In this document: piece by piece, positions 43,363 to 53,435 of the stretch | Numbering within the stretch: the first letter of the stretch is position 1 | Layout: the number at the start of each line of letters is the position of its first letter | Assembly: GCF_000799165.1 (NCBI RefSeq) | Contig: NZ_JUGF01000002.1 | Span: 930,001-994,000, forward strand | Source: Methylotenera versatilis 7 | GTDB lineage: Bacteria > Pseudomonadota > Gammaproteobacteria > Burkholderiales > Methylophilaceae | DNA: 64,000 nt | Direction of reading: 5' to 3' | Program-made: the position numbers and the translations under genes | Notes under the pieces: model-generated | Database searches by the model: none | The model's input: only the letters and a program-made list of their open reading frames with translations | What the model was told of the DNA's origin: nothing

Positions 43363-46002
43363 CTATTCCGTTGCTACTTTTTTTGCTGTGGTTTTTTTAG
43401 CAGTCGCTTTTTTAGCGGGTGCTTTTTTGGTTGCTGGCTTTTTAGTTGCCGCTTTTTTTACCGTTGTTGTACCGGTAGCGCTGGCTTTTTTCACCGCCGT
43501 TTTTTTAGCTGCTGGTTTTTTTGTAGCCGGTTTTTTCTTGCTAGTTTTACCTGTAGCCTCTTCTTTTGCTGCCTTTTCAGCCAGTAATCCAAGCGCTTCC
43601 TCTAGTGTTAACGTTTCGGGTTCTATGCTTTTTGGTAAGGTTGCGCGTAGTTTTCCATGTTGCACATAAGGTCCATAACGACCAGAAAATACTTCAATTC
43701 GACCTTCGCCAGAAGGGTGCGCCCCAAGTTCTAATAGTGGTGCTGGGCCAGTATTGGCGGCCGCTAACAATGTAATAGCGCCTGCTAAATCAATACTAAA
43801 AACGCTATCACTTTTTGGAATCGATTTGAATTTACCGTCATGATTCACATAAGGCCCAAAGCGCCCAATATTAGCCACGATTTTTTTATTGGTTTCTGGA
43901 TGTAAGCCTAAATCACGTGGCAACGACAGTAGCATATTGGCAATGTCGATATTCACATTGCTAACCGGTATTTCTTTAGGAATGCTAACACGTTTGGGCT
44001 TTTTCTTCTCGCCTTCAACGGCTACGCCAACTTGCAGATACGGTCCATAAGGCCCATTCATTAAGTAAATTTCTTTGCCAGAATCCGCATCTGTGCCAAT
44101 CGTCACTGGATCGGCACCAGCTTGCGCCGTGCCATTCATGCTACGTTTGTAATCACATTTCGGCTCGTCGTTATAGCCTGTACAGCCAATAAAGCTACCA
44201 TAACGACTCAATTGTTTTTGTAGCGGTTTGCCACATTTTGGACAAGCTTCGTCGATTAATTCGTTGCCTGGCCTGTCAACATCGGCCTTGCTGATAATCT
44301 GTTGGTTAAATCCTTGCCAGAACTCATCCATTAGCGGAATCCACTCACGCGAGCCATCAGCTACGCTATCCAGCGCATTTTCAAGGTTAGCGGTAAAGTC
44401 GTAATCCACATATTTTGTGAAATGTTCGGTTAAGAATTTGTTCACTACGCGGCCTACATCGGTTGGCGTAAAGCGTTTTTTGTCCAGAATGACGTATTCG
44501 CGGTCTTGCAGGGTGCTGATGATGCTGGCGTAAGTAGAGGGGCGACCAATACCGTACTCTTCTAAAATTTTCACTAAACTAGCTTCACCATAGCGCGGTG
44601 GTGGCTCGGTGAAGTGTTGGTCGCCGTAGATTTTCTCTACGTTTAGAATCTCACCAGTTTCTAGATGTGGTAATTTGCTTTCGCCTTCTTCCTCTTCATC
44701 ATCGCGACCTTCCATATACACCGCGATAAAGCCCGGGAACACTAATGTTTGACCTGTTGCACGGAATAAATTGGCCTCACTGCCCACACTTAAATCTACA
44801 CTTACCGCATCAAATTTGGCAGGCGACATCTGGCAGGCCAGCGTACGCTTCCAAATCATTTCATATAGCTTGAATTGCTCGTCATTCAGATATTTACGCA
44901 TCGCAGTTGGGCTGCGCGCGATATCTGTCGGACGAATCGCCTCATGCGCTTCTTGCGCATTCTTGGCTTTGGTTTTGTACATGATGGGTGATTTTGGCAG
45001 ATACTCTGCGTCAAAATTCTTTTTCACATAATCACGAATACTCATCACCGCTTCAGTAGCAAGACTGAACGAATCGGTACGCATATAGGTAATCAAACCA
45101 ACTGTACCGCTACCTACATCAACGCCTTCATACAGTTGCTGTGCCACGCGCATAGCACGACTTGTGGTAAAACCCAATTTACGCACCGCTTCCTGTTGCA
45201 GGGTAGATGTGGTGAATGGTGCGGCAGGGCTGCGGCTGCGCTGTTTTTTCTCAACGCGTGAAACGGTGGTTTTACCTGCACTGGCCAGTAATAATTTGCC
45301 GACAATATCGGCCTGCTGGTCGTGGTTAATGACGGTAAATTGTTCTACTTTTTCGCCATCTAATTGGATTAATTTGGCATTAAAACTGTGCGCATGCTTC
45401 AGCGCATCCAGGTGAATAGACCAATACTCTTGAGATTTGAACGCTTCAATTTCTAATTCACGTTCTACAATCAAACGCAATGCAGGGCTTTGCACGCGGC
45501 CAGCGGATAAACCTCTGCGGATTTTTTTCCATAATAGCGGCGATAAATTGAAGCCGACTAAATAATCCAGCGCACGACGTGCTTGCTGCGCGTTGACCAA
45601 GTTCATCGCAATATCGCGCGGGTTATCAATAGCGTGTTTTACCGCGGTTTGTGTAATTTCGTTAAATTCAACGCGTTTTAATAGCTTGTTTTTAAGGAGT
45701 TTTTTCTCGGCCAGGATTTCGGCAATATGCCAAGAAATCGCTTCACCTTCGCGATCCGGATCGGTTGCCAGATAAATACTGTCAGCATTTTTAACCGCGC
45801 GCGTAATTGCATCCATGTGCTTTGCATTGCGTTCAATGATGTCGTATTTCATGGCGAAATGATTGTTAGGATCAACCGCGCCATTTTTAGGAATTAAATC
45901 GCGAATATGACCATAACTCGCTAGTACCTCAAAATCGTTACCAAGGTATTTTTTAAGCGTTTTTGCTTTAGAAGGTGATTCTACAATGAGTAGTTTTGAC
46001 AT
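43363..46002 (-). CDS. topA: DNA topoisomerase I
   Basis: 879 residues. Toprim domain at the start (L-L-I-V-E-S-P-S-K-A-K-T), active-site Tyr in G-L-I-T-Y-M-R-T-D-S at about residue 310, one tetracysteine zinc finger (C-P-K-C-G-K-P, then C-T-G-Y and C-D-Y), and two or three further topo C-terminal repeats (R-Y-G-P-Y-V). It relaxes negative supercoils. The last 70 residues are Lys/Ala/Thr-rich (K-K-P-A-T-K-K-P), a histone H1-like tail that should bind DNA non-specifically. Ends near the shared terminator. Confidence 0.97.
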   Translation of the reverse strand: MSKLLIVESPSKAKTLKKYLGNDFEVLASYGHIRDLIPKNGAVDPNNHFAMKYDIIERNAKHMDAITRAVKNADSIYLATDPDREGEAISWHIAEILAEKKLLKNKLLKRVEFNEITQTAVKHAIDNPRDIAMNLVNAQQARRALDYLVGFNLSPLLWKKIRRGLSAGRVQSPALRLIVERELEIEAFKSQEYWSIHLDALKHAHSFNAKLIQLDGEKVEQFTVINHDQQADIVGKLLLASAGKTTVSRVEKKQRSRSPAAPFTTSTLQQEAVRKLGFTTSRAMRVAQQLYEGVDVGSGTVGLITYMRTDSFSLATEAVMSIRDYVKKNFDAEYLPKSPIMYKTKAKNAQEAHEAIRPTDIARSPTAMRKYLNDEQFKLYEMIWKRTLACQMSPAKFDAVSVDLSVGSEANLFRATGQTLVFPGFIAVYMEGRDDEEEEGESKLPHLETGEILNVEKIYGDQHFTEPPPRYGEASLVKILEEYGIGRPSTYASIISTLQDREYVILDKKRFTPTDVGRVVNKFLTEHFTKYVDYDFTANLENALDSVADGSREWIPLMDEFWQGFNQQIISKADVDRPGNELIDEACPKCGKPLQKQLSRYGSFIGCTGYNDEPKCDYKRSMNGTAQAGADPVTIGTDADSGKEIYLMNGPYGPYLQVGVAVEGEKKKPKRVSIPKEIPVSNVNIDIANMLLSLPRDLGLHPETNKKIVANIGRFGPYVNHDGKFKSIPKSDSVFSIDLAGAITLLAAANTGPAPLLELGAHPSGEGRIEVFSGRYGPYVQHGKLRATLPKSIEPETLTLEEALGLLAEKAAKEEATGKTSKKKPATKKPAAKKTAVKKASATGTTTVKKAATKKPATKKAPAKKATAKKTTAKKVATE

Positions 46003-46129
46003 TAATGCCTAAATAATGGCTAAAAGTGAATAATTGCGTAGATGATAGCAAGCTAATCGTCTTGTAGACAATAAGTCAATGCAAAAAACCTATTTATTTA
46101 ATCATTTGCTAGGTTATTTGTTTGTTGGC

Positions 46130-47062
46130 TTACTTGTTTCGAGTAAATTCAATACGTGTGCCATTGTTGCTGGCTAAACTTAATGCGCCGCTTGAGTTTG
46201 TTGAAAGGTTCTCAGACTCTTTGGCTGCAATATCGCCAAAAAGTGGATCTTCATCGCTGGGTTTGGCTTGTGTTAAACCTTTAAAGTCATATAAGTTCAC
46301 ATCGGCAAGGTGTGAAGGCTCGACATTGCTGATTGCTCGGAAAATATTATTCACGCGGCCAGGTTGTTCACGCTCCCACGCTTGCAGCATATCTTTTACT
46401 TTTTGGCGCTGAAGATTTTCCTGACTACCACATAAATCGCACGGAATAATCGGGAACTCCATTTGGCGCGCGTAGCTAGCGATGTCTTTTTCTGAACAAT
46501 AAGCCAAAGGTCGAATCACCACATTTTGCTTATCATTGGTCGCTAGTTTCGGTGGCATGGCCTTTAATTTGGCACCAAAAAACAGGTTAAGAAAAAGTGT
46601 TTCCACAATGTCATCACGGTGATGTCCCAGCGCGATTTTATTCGCACCCAACTCTTTGGCAGTCGTGTAAATAATGCCACGACGTAAGCGAGAACAAAGA
46701 CTGCAAGTGGTTTTACCTTCAGGGATTTTCTCTTTCACTACCGAATAAGTATCCGCTTCCACAATGCGATAATCGACACCTAAACCTTTAAAGTATTCAG
46801 GCAGAATATGCACAGGAAAATTTGGCTGTTTTTGATCCAAATTCATGGCGATAAGTTTAAAGTCAATCGGTGCACGTTCCTGCAATGCAAGCAACATCAT
46901 CAACATCGTGTAGCTATCTTTACCGCCACTCATGCACACTAGAACCGTGTCACCATCCTCAATCATGTTGTAATCACCAATGGCTTTGCCAGTGGACGAA
47001 ATTAAGCTGTTACGTAGCTTAATGAAGTTGTTTGAATGGTTGTCGGGTAAATGTTTGATCAT
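46130..47062 (-). CDS. ttcA: tRNA 2-thiocytidine(32) synthetase TtcA
   Basis: 310 residues. The PP-loop S-G-G-K-D-S is at 45-50 and two cysteine pairs, C-S-L-C in the middle and C-D-L-C further on, match the Fe-S cluster region of TtcA. The enzyme thiolates cytidine 32 of some tRNAs using ATP and a sulfur donor. Sulfur carriers (rhodanese, TusA) are present at the start of the window but a direct link is not shown. The C-terminal 40 residues beyond the family core look disordered. Confidence 0.95.
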   Translation of the reverse strand: MIKHLPDNHSNNFIKLRNSLISSTGKAIGDYNMIEDGDTVLVCMSGGKDSYTMLMMLLALQERAPIDFKLIAMNLDQKQPNFPVHILPEYFKGLGVDYRIVEADTYSVVKEKIPEGKTTCSLCSRLRRGIIYTTAKELGANKIALGHHRDDIVETLFLNLFFGAKLKAMPPKLATNDKQNVVIRPLAYCSEKDIASYARQMEFPIIPCDLCGSQENLQRQKVKDMLQAWEREQPGRVNNIFRAISNVEPSHLADVNLYDFKGLTQAKPSDEDPLFGDIAAKESENLSTNSSGALSLASNNGTRIEFTRNK

Positions 47063-47089
47063 ATTTTAAGAGTTAATACTTGTTTGAGA

Positions 47090-47857
47090 CTATAAATTTA
47101 AAGATCGACCGCCATCCACTGCCAGTACATGGCCCGTGATGAAGGGTGCATCGGCTACCAGGAATTTAACCGCTTTTGCAATATCGGTCGCTTCGCCTAC
47201 GCGTTTGAGTAAAGTCTGTGAAATCACGCGTTGGCGATAAACCTCATCAAATTGCGGGTTATTTTCTGGCCATTGTACTGGCCCAGGCGCAACTGCGTTA
47301 ACGCGCACTTCTGGGCTTAATTCATGTGCCAGTGATTTAGTCAGCGTGACTAAACCTGCTTTGGCTACGCTGTAAACCACATAACCTTTTTTAGGGCGCT
47401 CAATGTGCATGTCAGTAATGTTCACAATGCAGCCATGGCTTTTGCGCAATTCGACTGCGGCAGCCTGTGCTAAAAACATGGGCGCTTTTAAATTGCTGCC
47501 CATTAAATCTTGCCAGTTTTCTTCGGTAATCGCGCCGATTTCCGTAGCGTAATAGCTGGATGCGTTATTAATCAATATATCCAATTTGCCAAAATGATTC
47601 ACTGTTTCTTGTATCAAGCTGGGCAACACTGCGAGATTAAGCAAGTCACCTTGGATAATTGCCACAGAATTCGCGCGTTGCAAATTCAGCTCTGCCTGCA
47701 AGGCGCGCGCTTCAATGGTAGATGACCTATAGTGAACCATCAACTGCGCGCCGCAGGCATGCAGTTCGCGACAGATCGCTGCTCCCACGCGTTTTGCGCC
47801 GCCAGTGATCAGCACGACTTTATTATTCAAGGTTTTATTGTGTACAGACTGACTCAA
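47090..47857 (-). CDS. Pteridine reductase-like short-chain dehydrogenase
   Basis: 255 residues, classical SDR. The NADP-binding motif is T-G-G-A-K-R-V-G at 19-26, followed by a basic H-Y-R-S-S that favours NADPH, and the catalytic pair is Y-x-x-x-K in Y-S-V-A-K. The sequence I-T-D-M-H-I-E-R-P and the later V-A-P-G-P-V segment fit pteridine reductase/FolM rather than FabG. It probably reduces dihydropterins such as dihydromonapterin or dihydrofolate. It lies 27 bases upstream of ttcA on the same strand and is divergent from midA. Confidence 0.85.
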   Translation of the reverse strand: MSQSVHNKTLNNKVVLITGGAKRVGAAICRELHACGAQLMVHYRSSTIEARALQAELNLQRANSVAIIQGDLLNLAVLPSLIQETVNHFGKLDILINNASSYYATEIGAITEENWQDLMGSNLKAPMFLAQAAAVELRKSHGCIVNITDMHIERPKKGYVVYSVAKAGLVTLTKSLAHELSPEVRVNAVAPGPVQWPENNPQFDEVYRQRVISQTLLKRVGEATDIAKAVKFLVADAPFITGHVLAVDGGRSLNL

Positions 47858-47895
47858 TTTTTACTCACTTTAGTAATCGAATATTATAATGGCTT

Positions 47896-49107
47896 ATGGC
47901 TTCATCATTAAATCTAAATCTACCTAATCCAAGCGCGTTATCCATATCAAGCCCAGAAGCGCAAAATCGCAGTCAGCAGTTAACTGCTTTAATCCGGCAG
48001 AAAATTAGCGACTCCGGCGGCTGGATAGATTTTTCCACATTTATGCACATGGTTTTATATGCGCCCGGCCTAGGTTATTACAGCGGTGGCGGCGTTAAGT
48101 TCGCGGATTCTATAAAAGGTGGCGGAGATTTTGTCACCGCACCGCAAATCTCGCCGCTTTTTGCACGTACATTGGCAAGGCAAGCGGCGCAAGTAATATT
48201 GCAAACGCAAGGCAATATCTTGGAGTTAGGCGCGGGTACGGGCAAGTTGGCTGCCGACTTGTTGCTTGAATTGCAGCGATTGAATCAGTTGCCAGAACAA
48301 TATTATATTTTGGAAGTAAGTGATTACTTGCGCCAGATTCAGCTTGAAACAATGCGGAAATTTTTATCTGCGGATTTAATCAAGCGTGTGGTTTGGCTAG
48401 ATACATTACCAACGGATTTTGTCGGTTTGATATTTGGTAATGAGATATTGGATGCGATCCCTGTGCATCTTATCTATCAATCACAGCAAGGTTGGTTTGA
48501 ACGCGGCATTGTTTTTGAAGATACACCGGAGCAGCAAGGATTTAATTGGCAAGATAAGCCATTGGCTGATTTGAATTTAATTAAGGATGTAAGCGCACAC
48601 TCACTACCGGGTGATTATCTGACGGAAGTTTGTCCTGCGGCCAATGGGCTGATTGCAAGCTTGGCACAATCATTGAAACAAGGTGTCATTCTGATGCTGG
48701 ATTATGGATTTGGTGCGCCAGAGTATTATCATCCGCAGCGCAGTGCTGGCACATTGATGTGCCATTATCAGCATCAAGCGCATAGTAATCCGTTGGTGAA
48801 CGCGGGTTTGCAGGATGTGACTGCGCATGTAAATTTTACGGCCATTGCAGAAACGGGGCTAGCAAACGGGTTAAGTTTGGCGGGTTATTGTAATCAGGCC
48901 AGTTTTTTAATGAATTGCGGCATTTTGGAAATCTTGAGCGAAACATCGCCAAATGATATCGCTGCCTATATGCCACTGGCAGCCGCAGCGCAAAAATTGC
49001 TTTCGCCTGCTGAAATGGGTGAGTTATTTAAAGTGATTGCATTAAGCATAGGTATTCCAAATGATTTAATCGGCTTTAAAAGTGGCGATAAAGCGCATAT
49101 GCTTTAA
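47896..49107 (+). CDS. MidA-family (NDUFAF7-like) SAM methyltransferase
   Basis: 403 residues of the MidA/NDUFAF7 family. N-terminal block W-I-D-F-S-T-F-M-H-M-V-L-Y-A-P-G-L-G-Y-Y is diagnostic; the SAM site is L-E-L-G-A-G-T-G-K-L-A, followed by F-G-N-E-I-L-D-A-I-P-V. The eukaryotic relative methylates an arginine of complex I subunit NDUFS2. Whether the bacterial protein acts on complex I is unproven. trmB follows on the same strand after 27 bases. Confidence 0.92.
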   Translation: MASSLNLNLPNPSALSISSPEAQNRSQQLTALIRQKISDSGGWIDFSTFMHMVLYAPGLGYYSGGGVKFADSIKGGGDFVTAPQISPLFARTLARQAAQVILQTQGNILELGAGTGKLAADLLLELQRLNQLPEQYYILEVSDYLRQIQLETMRKFLSADLIKRVVWLDTLPTDFVGLIFGNEILDAIPVHLIYQSQQGWFERGIVFEDTPEQQGFNWQDKPLADLNLIKDVSAHSLPGDYLTEVCPAANGLIASLAQSLKQGVILMLDYGFGAPEYYHPQRSAGTLMCHYQHQAHSNPLVNAGLQDVTAHVNFTAIAETGLANGLSLAGYCNQASFLMNCGILEILSETSPNDIAAYMPLAAAAQKLLSPAEMGELFKVIALSIGIPNDLIGFKSGDKAHML

Positions 49108-49134
49108 GCATAAATTGAGTCTAAATTCAGTATA

Positions 49135-49872
49135 ATGCGCGGCATGATTGAAAATCCAATACCACCAAATGAAACCCCAGACAGCGATTTAAAGAATCGC
49201 CGTATTCGCAGCTTTGTGCTGCGCCAAGGCAGATTAACCAAAGGCCAAGAGCGCGCTTTACAAGAAGTATGGCCGCAGTTTGGTGTTGAATATGCTGAAA
49301 AGTTACTGGATTTAAACGCGGTATTTAATCGAGTTGAGTCGAAAAAAATCCTGGAAATAGGCTTTGGCATGGGTGAGAGTACCGCCAAAATAGCCCAAAC
49401 CCTGCCTGAATGTGATTTTTTGGCAGCAGAAGTACATACGCCAGGCGTGGGTAGTTTGCTTAAGCTGATTCAAGAAGGAAGTATCAGCAATATCCGCGTG
49501 ATTCAGCATGATGTGGTTGAAGTGCTGCAACATATGATTGCAGATGCCAGTTTAGATGGTGTACATATTTTCTTTCCAGACCCGTGGCATAAAAAACGCC
49601 ATCATAAACGTCGTTTGATTCAGGCGGAATTCATCAAGCAGTTATGTGCAAAATTGAAAGTGGGTGCTTACATTCACGTCGCAACGGATTGGCAAGAGTA
49701 CGCAGAGTGGGTTTTGGACGTGTTGAAAGCCGAATCGCAACTACAAAATACAGCGGCTGACTTAACGCAAGGTTATGCTGAAAAACCCAGTTACAGGCCA
49801 CTCACCAAGTTTGAAAATCGCGGCATCAAACTAGGTCATGGCGTATGGGATTTAGTTTTCGTCAGAATTTAA
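49135..49872 (+). CDS. trmB: tRNA (guanine-N7-)-methyltransferase
   Basis: 245 residues, normal TrmB length, methylating guanosine 46 of tRNA. SAM motif E-I-G-F-G-M-G-E-S, the substrate-binding [18 protein letters not shown], and the [10 protein letters not shown] tail are seen. The 3' end overlaps the 3' end of engB by 21 bases; the two genes converge, so their ends share sequence in opposite frames. Confidence 0.97.
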   Translation: MRGMIENPIPPNETPDSDLKNRRIRSFVLRQGRLTKGQERALQEVWPQFGVEYAEKLLDLNAVFNRVESKKILEIGFGMGESTAKIAQTLPECDFLAAEVHTPGVGSLLKLIQEGSISNIRVIQHDVVEVLQHMIADASLDGVHIFFPDPWHKKRHHKRRLIQAEFIKQLCAKLKVGAYIHVATDWQEYAEWVLDVLKAESQLQNTAADLTQGYAEKPSYRPLTKFENRGIKLGHGVWDLVFVRI

Positions 49873-50499
49873 TTTATCAGCGTTTTGGGGTTCACTAAAT
49901 AACCAAGCGCCAATGACTTTTTCGGCTTCTTCCACACCTAATTTTTTAGAGCTGGAAAATAACTGCACAGTACAATTACTGCCGTAAGTCTTATCCCAGG
50001 TTTCTAGCAATTCTTTACGCACTTTAGCCAGCGTTAATCCAGCCTCACCACGCGATAATTTATCGGACTTTGTCAGTAAGACATGTACAGGTTTACCGCT
50101 GGGGCAAAACCAATCCAGCATTTGGCGATCCAGCGGTGTGAGTGGATGGCGGCTATCCATTACCAAAACTAAACCACCTAGGCTGGTGCGCTCTGATAGA
50201 TAACGCGCCAATACACTTTGCCAATGCGCACGCATGCTTTCGGGTACTTTGGCATAACCGTAACCGGGTAAATCGACTAAATGTCTATCATTGCCTAATG
50301 TGAAAAAGTTAATGAGTTGAGTTCGACCCGGCTGTTTACTGACGAATGCCAAACGATTGTGATTGGCGAGCGTATTCAGTGCGCTGGATTTGCCAGCGTT
50401 TGAGCGACCTGCAAAAGCGACTTCAATGCCTGAGGCTGGCGGTAAATCACGTAGATGGTGAGCAGAGATGAAAAAAGTGGCGTTTTGAAATAGCGGCAT
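49852..50499 (-). CDS. engB: Ribosome-biogenesis GTPase EngB (YsxC/YihA)
   Basis: 215 residues. GTPase motifs: G1 G-R-S-N-A-G-K-S-S (31-39), G3 D-L-P-G, and G4 T-K-S-D-K. EngB helps assemble the large ribosomal subunit and is often essential. It is convergent with trmB, overlapping its last 21 bases, and is divergent from the cytochrome c4 gene with 100 bases between. Confidence 0.96.
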   Translation of the reverse strand: MPLFQNATFFISAHHLRDLPPASGIEVAFAGRSNAGKSSALNTLANHNRLAFVSKQPGRTQLINFFTLGNDRHLVDLPGYGYAKVPESMRAHWQSVLARYLSERTSLGGLVLVMDSRHPLTPLDRQMLDWFCPSGKPVHVLLTKSDKLSRGEAGLTLAKVRKELLETWDKTYGSNCTVQLFSSSKKLGVEEAEKVIGAWLFSEPQNADKLNSDEN

Positions 50500-50599
50500 T
50501 AGATGTTTTGTCAGTGAAACTTAAGGCATAAATGCTATCACGAACAGCTGATTTTTGATAAAATATTAAGATAATTAAATAGTTAGGAAAGTTTTAAAA

Positions 50600-51277
50600 A
50601 TGTTTAAAAGTGCGTTAAGCGATAGTGTTAAATATGCCAATGTCATGGCTTTTGTAGTGGCTAGTTTGTTCGTATCACAGAGCTTTGCCGAAACAGCCCC
50701 AACAAGCTCACCTGAAGCAAAACCAGCGGTGCCTGTCGTAGCAAGTAAACAAACAGCAGAACAAATCGTACAAGGTGTGTGCGCCGCCTGTCACGCGCCA
50801 GATGGTAATAGCGTCATTAGTTTAAACCCTAAATTGGCAGGCCAGCATCCTGAATATTTGCTTAAACAATTAACTGAATTTAAAGATGGTAAACGCTCTA
50901 ACGCAGTGATGACAGGCATGGCCGCTAACTTAACGCCTGAAGATATGAAAAACTTAGCGACTTATTTTGCCGGACAAAAACAAGCGTTGGGAAAAGCTAA
51001 AACCAATGGTGCAGGCTCTTTGGGTGAAAAAATTTATCGTGGCGGTATCGCTAAAACCAATGTGCCGGCATGTGCTTCATGCCATGGCGCAAATGGTGCA
51101 GGCCTGCCTAAGCAGTTCCCCGGTCTGGCTGGCCAGCATGCAGATTACACCTATCAGCAGTTAAAAACTTTCCGTACAGGTGAGCGCGCTAACGCACCAA
51201 TGATGGCGGTCATCGCAGCTAAAATGACTGAGGCGGAAATGCATGCGGTAGCCGATTATATGCAAGGCTTGCGTTAA
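50600..51277 (+). CDS. Di-haem cytochrome c4
   Basis: 225 residues with a signal peptide (about 1-30, ending S-F-A) and two haem sites: C-A-A-C-H at 61-65 and C-A-S-C-H at 158-162, each with a Met ligand candidate further on (M-T-G-M, M-M-A-V). The two-domain plan with a P-A-V-P-V-V linker before the first haem fits cytochrome c4, a periplasmic electron carrier to terminal oxidases. Its neighbours, resB and ccsA, encode the machine that attaches haem. AGGAAA precedes the ATG. Confidence 0.93.
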   Translation: MFKSALSDSVKYANVMAFVVASLFVSQSFAETAPTSSPEAKPAVPVVASKQTAEQIVQGVCAACHAPDGNSVISLNPKLAGQHPEYLLKQLTEFKDGKRSNAVMTGMAANLTPEDMKNLATYFAGQKQALGKAKTNGAGSLGEKIYRGGIAKTNVPACASCHGANGAGLPKQFPGLAGQHADYTYQQLKTFRTGERANAPMMAVIAAKMTEAEMHAVADYMQGLR

Positions 51278-51290
51278 TCCGGTCGTATCT

Positions 51291-51325
51291 ACTTAAAGGC
51301 GGGTATTTTTTAGTCGCCTTTAAGT
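51291..51325 (+). repeat. Eleven-base-pair inverted repeat after cytochrome c4
   Basis: ACTTAAAGGCG (51291-51301) pairs with CGCCTTTAAGT (51315-51325) around a 13-base loop containing a T-run. No T-run follows the stem, so it may be an imperfect terminator or an RNA-stability element. It lies 14 bases past the cytochrome c4 stop. Confidence 0.45.
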
Positions 51326-51438
51326 GGAAATTTCACTACATTTCGCCAATCATTTCATGTTTAAATCGCTGTTTAAATTTTCATGTCCTCCAATTTGTAG
51401 TAGCCAGCGTTAAAGTCAAACCTTGAGACATTCACACA

Positions 51439-53403
51439 TTGAAACCTACCACTATTAGTCAACGTTTTTACGAGCTGTTAAGCTCTATGCGCTTTGCAGT
51501 GAGCATGCTCACTGTATTGGGTATCGCTTCCATTATCGGCACCGTATTAAAACAAAACGAGCCGTACGAAAATTACATTGTCAAATTTGGCCAATTCTGG
51601 TTTGAGGCGTTTGAGAAACTGGGGTTGTTCGATGTTTATCATGCGATGTGGTTTTTGGTCATTCTATTGTTTTTGGTGATTTCGACCAGCCTGTGTATTT
51701 ATCGCAATAGCCCGTTGATGGTGCGCGAATGGAAAACCTTTAAAGAGCATGCGGCAGAAAAGTCACTGCGCGCATTTAGCCATAAAGCCAGCTTTGCCTA
51801 TTCAAGCAGCCAGCCAGCAAGTGTTGCTGATACGCAAAGTAAACTTGCGCAATATTTAGCTACGCAAGGCTTCAAATTTAAATTTAAAACGCAACAAAAT
51901 GGTGATGAGTTAATCGCCGCCAAAGCTGGTACGCATCAGCGTTTGGGTTATATTTTTACTCATGTGGCGATGGTGGTTATCTTTTTTGGCGGACTGTTGG
52001 ACGGTAACTTACCATTTCAGATACAGGAAATGTTGGGTAATAAGAAGATTGAAGTATTGGACATTCCAGAAAGCCAAGTGCCGGCGATTAGTCGCCTAAG
52101 TGATAGCAACGGTTCGTTTCGCGCGAACATGACACTGCCTGAAGGAATGAGTGACGACGTTGCGTTTGTGCGAGTTCGTGATGGTTATTTGGTGCAAGAA
52201 CTGCCTTTTAGGATTACGCTAAAAGACTTCCGCATTGAGCATTACGCCACAGGCCAGCCCAAATCGTTTGAAAGTGATATTGAGATTACGGACAATGATT
52301 TAAAAGAGCCGCTGAAAAGTACCATTAGTGTGAATCATCCATTGGTATATAAAGGCATCGCTATTTACCAGTCGGACTTTCAAGATGGTGGTTCAACTGT
52401 TAATTTTAAAATGTGGGATTTAAGCAAGCCGAATGCAGAAACGACACCGTTGGATGGTGAGATTTTCAGAAAAACCTTAATTGGCGAAGGTGATAACCAA
52501 TTAATCGTTGAGTTTAACGAATTTCGCAAATTTAATATTCTAAATCTAACGCCAGATGGCAAAGGCAAGCCACGCAATGTCGGCCCTAACATCACTTATA
52601 AGTTGCGCAATACATCTGGTCAGGCACGCGAGTATGTGACTTATATGCAACCGATGCAGTTGGATGGCAGGTCTTATTTTATTTCTGGCATGCGTGAAAC
52701 CGTGCAGGAAGATTTTAAATATTTGCGTATACCTGTGGATGATGATTTTGAAATGGGTGGATTTATGCGCTTCCGCGCGGCTATGTTGGATAGCAGTACA
52801 TATCCAGTTATCGCCAAAAAATTAGTCGCCAACATGCAAACAAAAGACCCGCAGCTACAAGCCCAGTTTGAAGGTAGTGTGGTTCAGTTATTAAAAACCT
52901 TTGCGGATGGCGGTTATACCAATCTTGCTAAAATAATTGAAACGGCAGTGCCTGAGCCGCAGCGTGAAAAAGCCGCACAAACATATATAAAAATGCTTAA
53001 TTCAGCCGCGTTCGAGGCTTATAATTTAAGCCAACTGAAAGCAAATAAAAAGCCATTGGTGTTTGATGATAAAGTGCGTGTGATGCTGCAAGATAGCTTA
53101 AACGCTTTCAGTGACGCGTTTTTTTATGGTACGCCATATTATTTGCAATTGGTTGATTTTAAACACGTAGAAGCCAGCGGCTTTCAGTTAACCAAGTCCC
53201 CAGGGCAAAAATGGGTCTATTTGGGTTCTGTATTATTAGTGCTGGGTATTTTTGCGATGTTCTATATTCGTGAACGTCGGATATGGTTGTTAGTCAAAGC
53301 GGATGAGGTGGTATTTGCGATGTCATCGAATCGCAAAAATCTAGATTTTGAACAAGAGTTTGAACGGACAAGAAAACAATTAGGTCAGCTACTTTCTAAT
53401 TAA
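51439..53403 (+). CDS. resB: Cytochrome c biogenesis protein ResB (Ccs1)
   Basis: 654 residues, full length. Starts at TTG; the [13 protein letters not shown] region before the first helix is conserved in ResB and supports this start over an internal ATG. Membrane helices are near 20-40, 70-90, 170-190 and 590-610, with a large periplasmic domain (about 200-580). With CcsA/ResC it forms the System II haem-delivery and ligation complex. ccsA begins 32 bases downstream. Confidence 0.94.
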   Translation: MKPTTISQRFYELLSSMRFAVSMLTVLGIASIIGTVLKQNEPYENYIVKFGQFWFEAFEKLGLFDVYHAMWFLVILLFLVISTSLCIYRNSPLMVREWKTFKEHAAEKSLRAFSHKASFAYSSSQPASVADTQSKLAQYLATQGFKFKFKTQQNGDELIAAKAGTHQRLGYIFTHVAMVVIFFGGLLDGNLPFQIQEMLGNKKIEVLDIPESQVPAISRLSDSNGSFRANMTLPEGMSDDVAFVRVRDGYLVQELPFRITLKDFRIEHYATGQPKSFESDIEITDNDLKEPLKSTISVNHPLVYKGIAIYQSDFQDGGSTVNFKMWDLSKPNAETTPLDGEIFRKTLIGEGDNQLIVEFNEFRKFNILNLTPDGKGKPRNVGPNITYKLRNTSGQAREYVTYMQPMQLDGRSYFISGMRETVQEDFKYLRIPVDDDFEMGGFMRFRAAMLDSSTYPVIAKKLVANMQTKDPQLQAQFEGSVVQLLKTFADGGYTNLAKIIETAVPEPQREKAAQTYIKMLNSAAFEAYNLSQLKANKKPLVFDDKVRVMLQDSLNAFSDAFFYGTPYYLQLVDFKHVEASGFQLTKSPGQKWVYLGSVLLVLGIFAMFYIRERRIWLLVKADEVVFAMSSNRKNLDFEQEFERTRKQLGQLLSN

Positions 53404-53435
53404 AGTAAGCGTGTAACCAAATCAAGGAAGCAATC

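Noticed and set aside
43380-43560. Short sequence repeats in the topA tail, considered as a DNA repeat array
   Set aside because: The repeats come from Lys/Ala/Pro codon repetition in a coding tail, vary in length and lack spacers of constant size, so they are not a CRISPR array.
43388-43669. Plus-strand open frame of very hydrophobic composition inside topA
   Set aside because: It is the antisense reading of the Lys/Ala-rich topA tail, where AAA/GCN codons read backwards as Phe/Leu/Val/Gly codons. No ribosome site or family likeness.
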